A DNA stretch of 64,000 bases, taken from contig NZ_CP126162.1 in assembly GCF_030127105.1 (NCBI RefSeq), positions 414,762 to 478,761 of the forward strand, read 5' to 3'. A model generated the notes under the pieces. It saw nothing but the letters and a program-made list of their open reading frames with translations. It was not told the DNA's origin and ran no database searches. A program made the translations under genes and the position numbers. Within the stretch, counting starts at the first letter, position 1. The number at the start of each line of letters is the position of its first letter. This document shows, one piece after another, positions 34,364-43,019 of the stretch. Origin of the DNA: Haloarcula pelagica. Lineage in GTDB: Archaea > Halobacteriota > Halobacteria > Halobacteriales > Haloarculaceae.

Positions 34364-35821
34364 TCAGTCCCGGTAGACCCCGCGGCCGACCTCCAACTCG
34401 CCGTCGGTGACCTGCCAGCCCGACTGTGGGCCGGCGAACTGGACCCGCGACCACTCGCGGTACTCGTTGCCACGCCAGCCGCCGGCGAACCACTCGTTGC
34501 GGCCGCTGACCTCGGCGGAGACGGACACCACGGTGTCGTCGTCGGTGTCGTAGTCGGCGTACACCCGCCCGTCGTACTCGTAACAGTGGTTCGTCTCGGT
34601 GGACCGGCCGAAACAGTCGACTTCGGTCCGGTTGTACCGGGTCGGGAACAGCGGTTCGTCGCCGATCGGCGTCGCCGTATCGATCGTCTCGTTGGCCCCG
34701 AGCGTCACCGTGAACTCGAAGCTCCCGTCGTTCTGGACACCCATCTCGGGGTTGCCGGGATCGTACTCCTCGGGACTGATCCGCTCGTAGTAGCCGGTGT
34801 CGCCCTGTTCGACGTTCCGGTAGTAGACCGTCTCGACCGCGATCCGGTCGGCCGTGATCGAAAGCATCGGCCCCTCCGCCGTGCTGACGACCGCGTAGGT
34901 GAAGTTCACCGGGGCCGGATCGCCGTCGTACCCGCGGACCGGCGGCGTGTATCGGGAGTACTCGACGGTCCGGACGAACTCTTCGCCCAGCCGTGAGCTG
35001 TTGCCCTCGACCGGCACCGGGACGTAGAACGTGGCGTCTTCCAGCGTCCCGTCGGCGGAGATGCCGACGCGGTACTCGTAGGTGCTGGTCGTGCTCTCGC
35101 CGATCCGTTGCTCCCCGAGCACCGAGAGCCCGGCCAGGACGAGTCCGAACACCAGGACGACGACCACTGCGCCGATGCCGACGGTGCGCCAGCCGACACG
35201 GTCGCCCGGCGGTCTGGTGAGCATGTGATGGAGCAGGACCGCGACCGCCGTGCCGGCGACGAATCCCGCCGGGAGGCCGACGAGGATCGAGAGCCAGATC
35301 ACCGGCTCTAGCACCACGGTCAGGGCGATCCCGACGGCGAGAAACACGACGAGGCCGGCGAGCAGACTCAGTCCGATCGGAGCGAGCCGACGGCCGCCGC
35401 CGAGGTCGTCGATCGACTCCGCGGCGCCGGTGTCGGTTACCTTGTGCCGGTCGGCTTCGAGGAGACCGGCCAGCCCTCCGCCGATCGCGGCGACCGCGAC
35501 CTGTGCGACCGTGGCGAACAGCGAGAGGACAGCACCGACGAGTAGCCCACCCAGCGGGACACCGAGGCCGTCGAAAGGGAGGGACCCGAACCGGAGAAAC
35601 AGGATCGTTCCGGTGATAACGGTGCTGAGGGCAGCCATGATCGCGCCCGCGATAGCGCCGGTGACGGCGCCCCGACGCGGCCCCGCTCGTTCCAGGTAGC
35701 CGGCGACGCCGCCGCCGATCAGCGGCGCGACGAGCAAGACGATGGGGACGAAGCCCAGAAGGACACCGACGACTGCGCCGACCGCGCCGTTGCGGAGCGT
35801 TTGGCGTTCGGGAAGCTGCAT
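34364..35821 (-). CDS. Membrane protein with large extracellular domain, DUF5518-like start
   Basis: A 485-residue protein. The first 240 residues contain about seven Gly/Ala-rich membrane helices in the DUF5518 style. The C-terminal 240 residues form an exported, acidic domain with many aromatic residues and two cysteines near position 400 (D-C-F-G-R and N-H-C-Y-E). Function unknown. It converges on the nitric oxide reductase with a 27-base gap. Confidence 0.65.
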   Translation of the reverse strand: MQLPERQTLRNGAVGAVVGVLLGFVPIVLLVAPLIGGGVAGYLERAGPRRGAVTGAIAGAIMAALSTVITGTILFLRFGSLPFDGLGVPLGGLLVGAVLSLFATVAQVAVAAIGGGLAGLLEADRHKVTDTGAAESIDDLGGGRRLAPIGLSLLAGLVVFLAVGIALTVVLEPVIWLSILVGLPAGFVAGTAVAVLLHHMLTRPPGDRVGWRTVGIGAVVVVLVFGLVLAGLSVLGEQRIGESTTSTYEYRVGISADGTLEDATFYVPVPVEGNSSRLGEEFVRTVEYSRYTPPVRGYDGDPAPVNFTYAVVSTAEGPMLSITADRIAVETVYYRNVEQGDTGYYERISPEEYDPGNPEMGVQNDGSFEFTVTLGANETIDTATPIGDEPLFPTRYNRTEVDCFGRSTETNHCYEYDGRVYADYDTDDDTVVSVSAEVSGRNEWFAGGWRGNEYREWSRVQFAGPQSGWQVTDGELEVGRGVYRD

Positions 35822-35926
35822 GACTGAAATGACACTCGGAGGATACTTATTGCTATGCCAGGCGAGTCAGCGGCGACGCTCACGGTTCGGCGACCCCAGA
35901 AAACCCCGCGAGACCGCGACGGCGGC

Positions 35927-36025
35927 TCAGTCAGTCGGCTGTTCGTCGTCCCCGCCACGGCGGCGGAGACCGATGACGACGATCGCGACGATTGCGACGA
36001 TAGCGATGAGTTTTGTCCGGTTCAT
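35927..36025 (-). CDS. 32-residue membrane microprotein
   Basis: A very short frame from the ATG 36023-36025: M-N-R-T-K-L, a 14-residue hydrophobic helix of I/V/A repeats, then a basic R-R-R and acidic tail. A minus-strand TATA box TTTATATCTG (about 36049-36058) is at leaderless spacing, which is the main support. It has haloarchaeal composition but is short enough to be chance. Confidence 0.35.
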   Translation of the reverse strand: MNRTKLIAIVAIVAIVVIGLRRRGGDDEQPTD

Positions 36026-36212
36026 CCTGACTGTACTTCTCACCTATCAGATATAAAGATTAGCGTGACGGGACGCCGTTGCGGGCCGGTCAGCGCCCGG
36101 CTCTCGGTCCGGAACCTGTTCGTATCTCCTGACCGGCGCCGGCGCGGACCACACACCCCTATCGATGTGTTCGGCCAAGCGTTATCGTGTCGGCGCGACA
36201 ACTGAAAACGGC

Positions 36213-36785
36213 ATGGTAACGTTCGCGATCGTCTACGGGACCGGCGAAGGACAGACAGCGAAAGTCGCGACGCGGATCGGGACCGCGCTCAGGGACCGGG
36301 GCCACGAGGCGGTGGTCACCGACATCACCGACGCCGACCCGGCCACAGTGCTCGACGGCGTCGACGCGGCGCTGGTCGGGTCCTCGATCCACGTCGGCAA
36401 GCACGCCGGGGCGATCAGGTCGTTCGTCGAAGCCAACCGCGACAGGCTTCGGTCGCTCCCCACGGCGTTCTTCCAGGTGTCGCTCACCTCGGCGGTCGAC
36501 GACGAACAGCACCGGGCCGAGGCCGCACGGTACGTCACGGAGTTCACCGACGGGACCGGCTGGCATCCCGACCGAGTGGGGCTGTTCGGCGGTGCCCTCC
36601 GCTATTCGGAGTACGGCTTCCTGAAGCGGTTACTGATGAAACGCATCGCGGCGGACGCGACAGGCGACACCGACACCGCACAGGATTACGAGTACACGGA
36701 CTGGGACGAGGTCGAGCAGTTCGCGGCCGATGTCGCGGCGTTCGTCGAGGGGCGACTCGGCACGACGCCACCGGCCGACGAGTGA
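36213..36785 (+). CDS. Flavodoxin-domain protein (HemG-like)
   Basis: A 190-residue protein with a flavodoxin fold. The FMN phosphate loop is Y-G-T-G-E-G-Q-T (about 8-15), the second FMN loop is at G-S-S-I-H-V-G-K-H, and G-L-F-G-G-A-L-R-Y follows. The S-S-I-x-x-G-K-H pattern matches menaquinone-dependent protoporphyrinogen oxidase HemG, so a role in haem synthesis is possible. General flavodoxins remain the alternative. The start is the ATG at 36213. Confidence 0.8.
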   Translation: MVTFAIVYGTGEGQTAKVATRIGTALRDRGHEAVVTDITDADPATVLDGVDAALVGSSIHVGKHAGAIRSFVEANRDRLRSLPTAFFQVSLTSAVDDEQHRAEAARYVTEFTDGTGWHPDRVGLFGGALRYSEYGFLKRLLMKRIAADATGDTDTAQDYEYTDWDEVEQFAADVAAFVEGRLGTTPPADE

Positions 36786-36797
36786 TCGTTCACACAC

Positions 36798-37919
36798 TCA
36801 GGCGGGTGAGCCCTCGCCGGTCGATTCGTCGAGTGTCGTCTGTCGGCCCCCAGGGGACTCCTCCTGACCGCGCGCGGCGTAGGCGTCCCGGAGTCCCAGC
36901 ACCAGCGCCCCCATCCCGAGCAGGAAGGCAAGCAACTCGAAGAGGCCGCCGATCACGGGGACGGCACCGAGGACGGCGAACCCGACCAGCCCGACGACCA
37001 GCGCGAGCCACCGGTTCTCGGTGTCTGCTAACCCGAGCGCCCACCAACCGACGGCGAACTGGCCGTAGACGACGCTGACCCAGACCGCGATCCCGAAGGC
37101 GATCGCGCCGACGACCGATAGCGGAAGCCCGACGATCGTTATCGCCAGGACGAGCAAGGCGATGGGGACGGCGACGAGGACGAGGAACCCGACCCCGCCG
37201 GTCCAGACCGGCCGGTTCGAGACTCGGTCTGCCACACCGGCGGAGAACTGCGGGAAGACGGCGAGCAACACCACACCGAGCAGGAGGTTCGCCACGAGAC
37301 CGTAGACGACGCCGAGCCAGGACGGGATATCGAGCGTCCCGAACTCCGGTCCGGCGGACTGGCCGATCGAGCGGTCCCTGACGACCGCCCCCTGGATCGT
37401 CGCGTCCGGGTCGCGGTTGAACGTCTCCGCGTCGTAGCGGAACTCACCACCGACTACCGCCGACGGGCCGACTGTTATCGTCTCCGCGCCCGCGCGAACG
37501 TCGCCGTCGATCTGCCCGTCGACGATGAGATAGTTCGCACCGGCCTCGACGTTGCCCCCGATCTGTGCGGACTCGCCGATCTCCACCGTCCCGCTGGCGA
37601 CGTTGACGTTCCCGCCGACCGTCCCGTCGATCCGGACGGTTCCAGCGGCGGCACTGATGTCGCCGCCGACGGTGCCGCCGTCGGTCACGAGGATCGTTCC
37701 CGCCGCACCGGAGATATCGCCGGTGACGGTTCCGCGGACGATGATCGTCCCCGCGAAGCCGGAGACGCTGTCGTAGGTCTCGCCCTCCCCGACGACGATC
37801 GTGTCGGACGCGCCCTCGAAGGACTGCCCGGCGACGACTCCCGAACCGACGGAGAGCAAGAGGAGTGCACCGACGAGAACGATAGCGATACGACGGGACC
37901 ACGACGGATCGGTTGACAT
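36798..37919 (-). CDS. Bactofilin-like polymer-forming protein with membrane tail
   Basis: A 373-residue protein. An N-terminal signal or anchor is followed by a right-handed beta-helix region (about 35-180) of repeating G-x-V/I-x-G-D/N-I units, as in bactofilin polymers. The C-terminal 170 residues carry about four hydrophobic helices. In bacteria bactofilins polymerise on the membrane as scaffolds; here the repeats are probably outside because they follow a signal peptide. It ends 12 bases past the flavodoxin gene on the opposite strand. Confidence 0.75.
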   Translation of the reverse strand: MSTDPSWSRRIAIVLVGALLLLSVGSGVVAGQSFEGASDTIVVGEGETYDSVSGFAGTIIVRGTVTGDISGAAGTILVTDGGTVGGDISAAAGTVRIDGTVGGNVNVASGTVEIGESAQIGGNVEAGANYLIVDGQIDGDVRAGAETITVGPSAVVGGEFRYDAETFNRDPDATIQGAVVRDRSIGQSAGPEFGTLDIPSWLGVVYGLVANLLLGVVLLAVFPQFSAGVADRVSNRPVWTGGVGFLVLVAVPIALLVLAITIVGLPLSVVGAIAFGIAVWVSVVYGQFAVGWWALGLADTENRWLALVVGLVGFAVLGAVPVIGGLFELLAFLLGMGALVLGLRDAYAARGQEESPGGRQTTLDESTGEGSPA

Positions 37920-38160
37920 GCCCCTCTGTTCTCAACCAACCAATATAAATATTCACTGACACGTATTCTCAGCCGGTCGAGACTGAGAAAATAGCGTTTA
38001 GAGGAGCTCTGTACCTCTCTGAACGATCTTGGGGAGCCATTCGTTACCTTCGTGAAAATTACCATATTCAGAACAATAACGTTCCGATCGTTTACTGGAT
38101 AGTCACGGTGGAAGTCGTCCGGACAGTACTGTTTTTACGGCGGTGCGCGTAGCTCGGTCT

Positions 38161-38904
38161 GTGTGCGAAACGACAGATACGCTGTCCGGTCCGCGGGCCG
38201 ACAGCGATGCGGGGAGCGGTCGGCTGAGGGCGGTTCTGGTCGCGCTCGGACTGCTGGTGGTGGGGCTGGGCGCGAGCATCGTGGTCGGTATCGTGTTCAC
38301 CGTCCCGTTGCTCCTGTTCGGGGCCGACGTACAGAGCCCCACGGTGTTTCTCTTGCTCGCCGCGGTGGGCCAACTCGCCTTTCTCGTCGTCGGGCTCTCG
38401 TATGTCGGGCGGTACGGTGGGGTGACCGTTCGGCGCCCGAGCAGACGCGACACCGGTTATCTCGTCGGTGGTCTCGTTGCCGCGCTGATCGCCGCCACGG
38501 GCCTGAGCGTCGTTGTCACCGTCCTCGGGATCGGCCCGTCCGGGAGTGTCTTCGACGACCCGATCACCACGGCGCCGTGGGTCGCGCTCGCACTGGCGGG
38601 CCTCTCTATCGTCCTCGTCGCGCCTGCGGAGGAACTGCTCTTTCGGGGTGCCATCCAGGGCCGACTCCGCAAATCGTTCGGCCCGGTCGGTGCTGTCGGG
38701 GGTGCGAGTGTCATCTTCGGGTCGATTCACTTGCTCAACTACACCGGGTCGATCGTCGGTGCGCTCAGCGGCGTCGTCATCGTTACTGTCGGCGGTGCCA
38801 TCTTCGGGACGATCTACGAGCGGACGGGGAACTTGCTCGTTCCGATCGGTGCCCACGGCGGCTACAACGCGGTGTTGTTGACCGTGGCGTTTCTCGCGAG
38901 TTGA
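38161..38904 (+). CDS. CPBP-family intramembrane metalloprotease
   Basis: A protein of about 247 residues with seven to eight membrane helices. The CPBP/Abi motifs are E-E-L-L-F-R-G (glutamates for zinc), F-G-S-I-H-L-L-N and G-A-H-G-G-Y-N. The family includes CAAX prenyl endopeptidases and bacteriocin-immunity proteins; the substrate here is unknown. The start is uncertain. GTG 38161 lies about 26 bases after a TTTTTAC box, while GTG 38143 would add six residues. Confidence 0.85.
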   Translation: MCETTDTLSGPRADSDAGSGRLRAVLVALGLLVVGLGASIVVGIVFTVPLLLFGADVQSPTVFLLLAAVGQLAFLVVGLSYVGRYGGVTVRRPSRRDTGYLVGGLVAALIAATGLSVVVTVLGIGPSGSVFDDPITTAPWVALALAGLSIVLVAPAEELLFRGAIQGRLRKSFGPVGAVGGASVIFGSIHLLNYTGSIVGALSGVVIVTVGGAIFGTIYERTGNLLVPIGAHGGYNAVLLTVAFLAS

Positions 38905-38911
38905 GCGCCGG

Positions 38912-39067
38912 TCAGGCCGGCCGGTCCGACTGTCGCCACCGGTAGGCAAGAACCGGATACAGCGGCGCCAGCGGCAGCAACAGCAGCAGTATCGGGACTA
39001 GCATCACCATCCCGATGACGCCCATTCCTGCCTTCGGTTCGTACGGAGTCGCGTTCGGAACTACCAT
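38912..39067 (-). CDS. 51-residue membrane protein
   Basis: A small protein starting M-V-V-P-N-A-T-P-Y-E with one or two overlapping hydrophobic helices (about 14-38) and a basic end. The ATG at 39065-39067 is preferred over an earlier in-frame start because upstream residues are atypical. Unknown family. Confidence 0.5.
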   Translation of the reverse strand: MVVPNATPYEPKAGMGVIGMVMLVPILLLLLPLAPLYPVLAYRWRQSDRPA

Positions 39068-39137
39068 ACTCCAGTGTACGACGCCACACCTCACCAGCTT
39101 CCTGCGCCACCGGTGTGGGGGATTCAAGTCGCCGCCC

Positions 39138-39470
39138 TCAGGTCGGCGTCGACGCGCCGGTAACCGAGAGCTCCCGTGTGGTCGTCACGTGACCGTCGAT
39201 GCACAGTGGCATCGGACCGGCTTCGGTCGCCGTGTACTCCGTATCGATTGTGACCGTCGCAGTCGTCTGCGCTCCTCCGGCCACCCGCCGCTCGACGATG
39301 GTGGACTCGTCGTCGTCGGCGATGAGTTCCGTCGGCCAGTAGAGCGCGGCCAGGAACCGCCCGTCGACAGCAGCGGTGTTGGTGACAGTGATCGTCGCTT
39401 CGAGCGGTTCGCCCTGCTCGGTCGGACCGGCGTGTCAGCGCGGCCGCTCTGCGGGACGATGCTGGCTCAC
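39138..39470 (-). pseudogene. Disrupted beta-sandwich protein
   Basis: A frame ending at 39138 encodes about 97 residues of a convincing beta domain (P-L-E-A-T-I-T-V-T-N-T-A-A-V-D-G-R-F). The same frame begins at a GTG (39470) overlapping the stop of the PH-domain gene as GTGA, but an in-frame TGA (39435-39437) interrupts it after 11 codons. Either a nonsense change or a pair of indels has broken the gene. As written no start serves the domain. Confidence 0.5.
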
Positions 39471-40063
39471 ATCGTCCGGTGCTGTTCGAGCAGTTCACGG
39501 ATCCGGCGGAGTTCCGAGACGACCTCGTCGGTACTGGTCGTGGTCCCGACGATTGCCGGTTCGTCCTCGCTCTCCGTTGCTTTCGCCGGGCGTTCTCGCA
39601 CACGGTCGAGGATCTGTTCTTTGATCGCTTCGTAGTCACTGACACCGCTGATCGTCAGTTCGGCACCCATCTGTCCACCGTACCCCGCGGTGTGTATACC
39701 GACCGATCCCGCGCTGACGAGACGCTGAATCGGCCCCTGTGAGGTCCCGACGTTCGTGATCCGGTTGTAGGGGACGGTGGTCTTCTGCCGAAAGAAGACG
39801 CCCCGTCGGTATTCGATCTCGTCGTCGGTGAACCGATACCCCGTCGTCCGGTAGAAGGCGGGAATCCACCACGTCACGTAGCCGAACGCGATCAGGAGTC
39901 CCGCGCCCCCGACCAGGACTACCCAGTCTGCCAACTGCGTGAGGATACCGGTACCCGCGAGGACGCCGATCACGCACAGCACCACCAACAGGGCTCCCGC
40001 CTCGTAGACGAAGTAGTACCGACGCAACTGTTCGGGTTTGAACCACTTGTTTCGGGGCCGCAT
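39467..40063 (-). CDS. Bacterial-PH-domain membrane protein (bPH2/DUF304)
   Basis: A 198-residue protein with two N-terminal helices (about 20-42 and 48-68) followed by a PH-like domain. The marker sequence is Y-R-R-G-V-F-F-R-Q-K-T-T-V-P-Y-N-R-I-T-N-V, typical of the YdbS/bPH2 family. A helical, acidic C-terminus follows. The family is membrane-bound with unknown biochemical role. It begins at the ATG 40061-40063. Confidence 0.82.
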   Translation of the reverse strand: MRPRNKWFKPEQLRRYYFVYEAGALLVVLCVIGVLAGTGILTQLADWVVLVGGAGLLIAFGYVTWWIPAFYRTTGYRFTDDEIEYRRGVFFRQKTTVPYNRITNVGTSQGPIQRLVSAGSVGIHTAGYGGQMGAELTISGVSDYEAIKEQILDRVRERPAKATESEDEPAIVGTTTSTDEVVSELRRIRELLEQHRTM

Positions 40064-40213
40064 ACGTGGACGGACGGCTGCCGAGAACTTGAAGATAATC
40101 TAACACCAGACTGTGGGAGGCGGCCACCGCTGAGACTTGGACCCCGCTGGGCAGGGTGCGCTGGAGTCGATATAGCGGTATGAGATATACCATACGCGTC
40201 CAACTCTAAAATC

Positions 40214-40233
40214 AGCTATACGACATAGCTATA
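40214..40233. repeat. Pair of AGCTATA repeats upstream of ParA
   Basis: AGCTATA occurs at 40214-40220 and again at 40227-40233, exactly 13 bases apart, about 45 bases before the ParA start. An identical pair with the same spacing lies beyond the partner gene at 41567. This is consistent with an operator or centromere bound by the ParA partner. Confidence 0.6.
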
Positions 40234-40277
40234 TTGTCTGACTTATCTTTAAGTCGCCGACTTCCGATTGGGCTCGT

Positions 40278-41123
40278 ATGCTCACGTACACAGTCTACAG
40301 TGAGGCCGGTGGTGTCGGAAAGACAACACTGGCGGGGAACCTTGCGGTCGCCGATGCCAGGGCCGGACACGATGTCCTCGCGATCGACATGGACCCACAG
40401 GAGGGGAGTCTCTCATACCTCTTCGACGTGGCGGACAACCGGACGGATTCGGAGGCCGATAGTCTCGTCAGACACCTCGTCGAACGCCCGCGCGGCGAGT
40501 TCGGCGACCTCGTTCAAGAGTCTGAAGGCGTCGATATCGTTCCCGCCCACAACTCCCTTGAAGTCCTCTCGAAACACCTTCGGCGGAGAGAGGAGGAAGC
40601 CGCTGATTTCGGCGAGAACTGGAACCCTAACGTCCAGTTGCTCCGGGTGTTGAAATCTGCAGGTGTTCCAGCCGAGTACGACACCGTCGTCATCGACCCA
40701 CCGGCGACTGCGGACGTGAAACTGTACAACGCGATCCACGCGACGCGAAACCTCGTGATCCCCTTCGAACCGAGCGGGAAAGGTCAGCAGTCGGTGACCG
40801 GCCTGGCCGACCTCGTCGACGGACTGGAGACGACACTCGACATCAACGTCGGCGTCCTCGCTGCCGTCCCGAACCGGTTCAAAGGCACTAACGACCAGGA
40901 GGAGGTCCTCGACGACCTCCGGTCACAGGACTACGACGTTCCCGTCGTCTTCCGGGAGCGGACCTCACTTCTCGAAGGCTGTTGGCGCAAGCAGTGTTCC
41001 GCGTTCGAATACGTGAACACGCACCGTTCTCGCGAACGTGACTACGAGTTAGAAACGCTGGAGCAGTTCGAGACCCTGGCACGCCGGCTGCGATCGCCGC
41101 GGGAACAGGAGGCAACAGCATGA
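40278..41123 (+). CDS. parA: ParA-type partition ATPase
   Basis: A 281-residue ParA/Soj ATPase. The deviant Walker A is E-A-G-G-V-G-K-T-T-L (about 9-18), A' is D-M-D-P-Q-E-G, and Walker B is Y-D-T-V-V-I-D-P-P. ParA proteins form ATP-dependent gradients that segregate plasmids or chromosomes. No ParB gene follows; instead a small acidic gene overlaps by four bases (ATGA). Conserved repeats flank both genes, so this is a complete plasmid-style partition module. Confidence 0.92.
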   Translation: MLTYTVYSEAGGVGKTTLAGNLAVADARAGHDVLAIDMDPQEGSLSYLFDVADNRTDSEADSLVRHLVERPRGEFGDLVQESEGVDIVPAHNSLEVLSKHLRRREEEAADFGENWNPNVQLLRVLKSAGVPAEYDTVVIDPPATADVKLYNAIHATRNLVIPFEPSGKGQQSVTGLADLVDGLETTLDINVGVLAAVPNRFKGTNDQEEVLDDLRSQDYDVPVVFRERTSLLEGCWRKQCSAFEYVNTHRSRERDYELETLEQFETLARRLRSPREQEATA

Positions 41124-41488
41124 AGTCGGGATCGGGCGACGACCCGTTTGCCGAGACGGGCACGACCGAGTCGAGCTCGGAACCACAGTCGTCGACCCCC
41201 GATCACTCACCTGAGTCGGAAGTTTCGGACTCCGATTCTGACGCCGAAACTCCCGAGATCCCGTACAAGTTCCGTCGCTCGTCGGTCAAAGCCGACAGGA
41301 AGCAGCGCCCGATCTTTCTCAGACCCCACATCGAGGACCGAGAGTCGTCGTTCGTGCGAACGCTCGAAGACGCGCTCGGCGAAGACGTTTATAAAACCGA
41401 TGCCCTCGAAGCAGCGATCGTCGTGGCGATGGACAATCCGGATCTGGTCGCCGAAGAACTTCGAGAGTGGGGCTACGACTGGGACTGA
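41120..41488 (+). CDS. Small acidic ParA-partner protein
   Basis: A 122-residue protein. A disordered Ser/Asp/Glu-rich N-terminus (1-50) is followed by a compact C-terminal domain with P-I-F-L-R-P and the helical end T-D-A-L-E-A-A-I-V-V-A...E-E-L-R-E-W-G. It is translationally coupled to ParA and is predicted to be the DNA-binding partner in place of ParB. The similar gene beside the second ParA at 43 kb shares this architecture, but not clearly its sequence. Confidence 0.75.
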   Translation: MKSGSGDDPFAETGTTESSSEPQSSTPDHSPESEVSDSDSDAETPEIPYKFRRSSVKADRKQRPIFLRPHIEDRESSFVRTLEDALGEDVYKTDALEAAIVVAMDNPDLVAEELREWGYDWD

Positions 41489-41566
41489 GGCGAGTCCCGC
41501 CGTGTGAGGGGCGAAGACTTTCTGCTGACCACTATTACGAGACTTTCCCAAGTAGCGATCAAACAC

Positions 41567-41586
41567 AGCTATACTAAATAGCTATA
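41567..41586. repeat. Second AGCTATA pair at 13-bp spacing
   Basis: AGCTATA at 41567-41573 and 41580-41586, the same sequence and spacing as the pair before ParA. The duplication on both sides of the operon argues for a common binding protein. Confidence 0.6.
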
Positions 41587-41734
41587 ATAAATAACTGTTC
41601 GGATTAGACATAAATAATAGTCAAGGGGAGCAGTCAAAGATATAGTTAAAAAGACACACTATCTTGTATATTCGAGCCGACTAGCTATGCTGATATTCGA
41701 ACCGATTTTCTATCTGGGTATGAAAAACAGCTGT

Positions 41735-41752
41735 TAAGTATAGCTATACTTA
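41735..41752. repeat. 18-bp perfect palindrome containing AGCTATA
   Basis: TAAGTATAGCTATACTTA reads the same on both strands. Its centre is the AGCT core of the AGCTATA heptamer, so it presents the repeat in both orientations, as expected for a dimeric DNA-binding protein. Confidence 0.65.
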
Positions 41753-42123
41753 CTAAATATTCCACCTAGCTCTATCAGCTAAATGGACAGGCTGACTGTG
41801 CGATCTGGCCAAATATGCTAGCGGGGCCGACTGGAGGGGCCGGCGGAACTGAGCCATCTGGTTATCGACCACTTTCGTCGTCCGTGTCGGCTCGTATCTT
41901 GCGCGTGGCCAGACTGTCGAGCTGCCGGGCGGAAGCAGATTCGAGGGTGGTCCGGCGGAGTTGATCGGACGGCAGGATCGCTCTCGGTAACCGTATCATC
42001 GACCAACGAACGGGGTGGGTGTCGGTTACTTAGTCGTCTGCCGGTAGGCCAAGATATTGGCTGACTCAAATCACGATTGAATCGATAGCTGGATACAATA
42101 CCCGTCCACTCGGTAGTTCAAGT

Positions 42124-42480
42124 ATGCTGAGTGTGCCCTCCATCCACGTTTCGAGCGGCCGTCCTGTGTTCGGGATGACAGCCTGGCGACACTGTCGTGA
42201 GGACCTCTATATCCGCAACGAGAGTGCAGCGACGACCCACGAGATCCGGGTCGCTATCCTCGACGATGGGCGTGTCCGCCACGAGAAGACGTACCGACTT
42301 GCGCCCGGCCAGGACGGATGCTCGGTGAATCTGCTTCCTGCTGGTCGATACACGATCACTGTGACGCTCGACGGTGGCCCCAGTTCGACTGCTACTGTGC
42401 GTGTCGGTGATACCCCCGAACGGACGATCGTCGCCGAGGTCGCCGACGAACGGGTAACTATCACCGAGGGACACGAGTAG
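42124..42480 (+). CDS. Hypothetical beta-rich protein
   Basis: A 118-residue protein with alternating strands (I-T-V-T-L-D-G-G and R-V-G-D-T-P) and no signal or membrane helix. Two cysteines are present. Its codon use is haloarchaeal. The family is unknown and it lies in the plasmid-like region. Confidence 0.55.
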   Translation: MLSVPSIHVSSGRPVFGMTAWRHCREDLYIRNESAATTHEIRVAILDDGRVRHEKTYRLAPGQDGCSVNLLPAGRYTITVTLDGGPSSTATVRVGDTPERTIVAEVADERVTITEGHE

Positions 42481-42495
42481 CCGGCTTCAAACGGC

Positions 42496-42747
42496 TTGGT
42501 AAGTCTACTCTGTCATACACCCAGTGCTCAGAGCGGTCAAACGGCGGACGACAGCCTGCCGGTCGGATTGACACACCAACTGCAAGCGCCAGTGGCAGTC
42601 TCGGGGAAACTGTCCGGATTCGACGCTGAAACTGGGGAGTTGGCCGTCACGAAACAGTCCCCTTCGGAAACGATCAACGTCTTCGAATCGGAAGGACGAC
42701 TCCTCGTCGCGATGGATAATCAGGTAGCGGCAGCGGGACAGAGGTGA
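42496..42747 (+). CDS. Short hypothetical protein with doubtful start
   Basis: An 83-codon frame with believable composition in its second half (S-G-K-L-S-G-F-D-A-E-T-G-E-L). It begins only at TTG, so it may be a remnant or use an unusual start. No family recognised. It lies 15 bases after the gene before it. Confidence 0.3.
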   Translation: MVSLLCHTPSAQSGQTADDSLPVGLTHQLQAPVAVSGKLSGFDAETGELAVTKQSPSETINVFESEGRLLVAMDNQVAAAGQR

Positions 42748-43006
42748 CGTGATGCGGCCAGGGACTCCTCACCTTGACGGACGCGAGCCGAACTGCCGGT
42801 TCGTGAATCCACCTGTCCCAGCGACTTCACACAGGGTAACCGTGTCCTGAAACCGTCGGAGCTTTCGTACCTCACCGAGGGCGATGACTCGGTTGAAAAC
42901 ACAGCACATTATCGCTCTAATGTGCAGTGCAAATAGAATAGCCTGAATACGCCTGAAAGTACACAATACAAGCCCTCAGTCGACAGTTTCCGGTTTGATA
43001 AACTAT

Positions 43007-43018
43007 ATATCGCGATAT
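43007..43018. repeat. 12-bp palindrome ATATCGCGATAT
   Basis: A perfect palindrome just past the end of the partner gene, in an AT-rich stretch. It could be a remnant operator or partition site of the second par locus. A short palindrome can also occur by chance. Confidence 0.35.
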
Positions 43019-43019
43019 G

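Larger units (their letters stand above)
41489..42123. other. AT-rich intergenic region, candidate partition or replication site
   Basis: A 635-base, notably AT-rich region without a gene. It contains AGCTATA at 41567-41573 and 41580-41586 (13-base spacing), AGCTATG at 41683-41689, and the 18-base palindrome at 41735-41752. This is the most likely place for a centromere, or possibly a replication origin, of a plasmid. No rep gene is visible in the window. Confidence 0.55.

Noticed and set aside
40278..41488. Replication origin with a rep gene near the par locus
   Set aside because: The AT-rich repeats would fit, but no Rep, Orc1/Cdc6 or RepH gene is present in the window.
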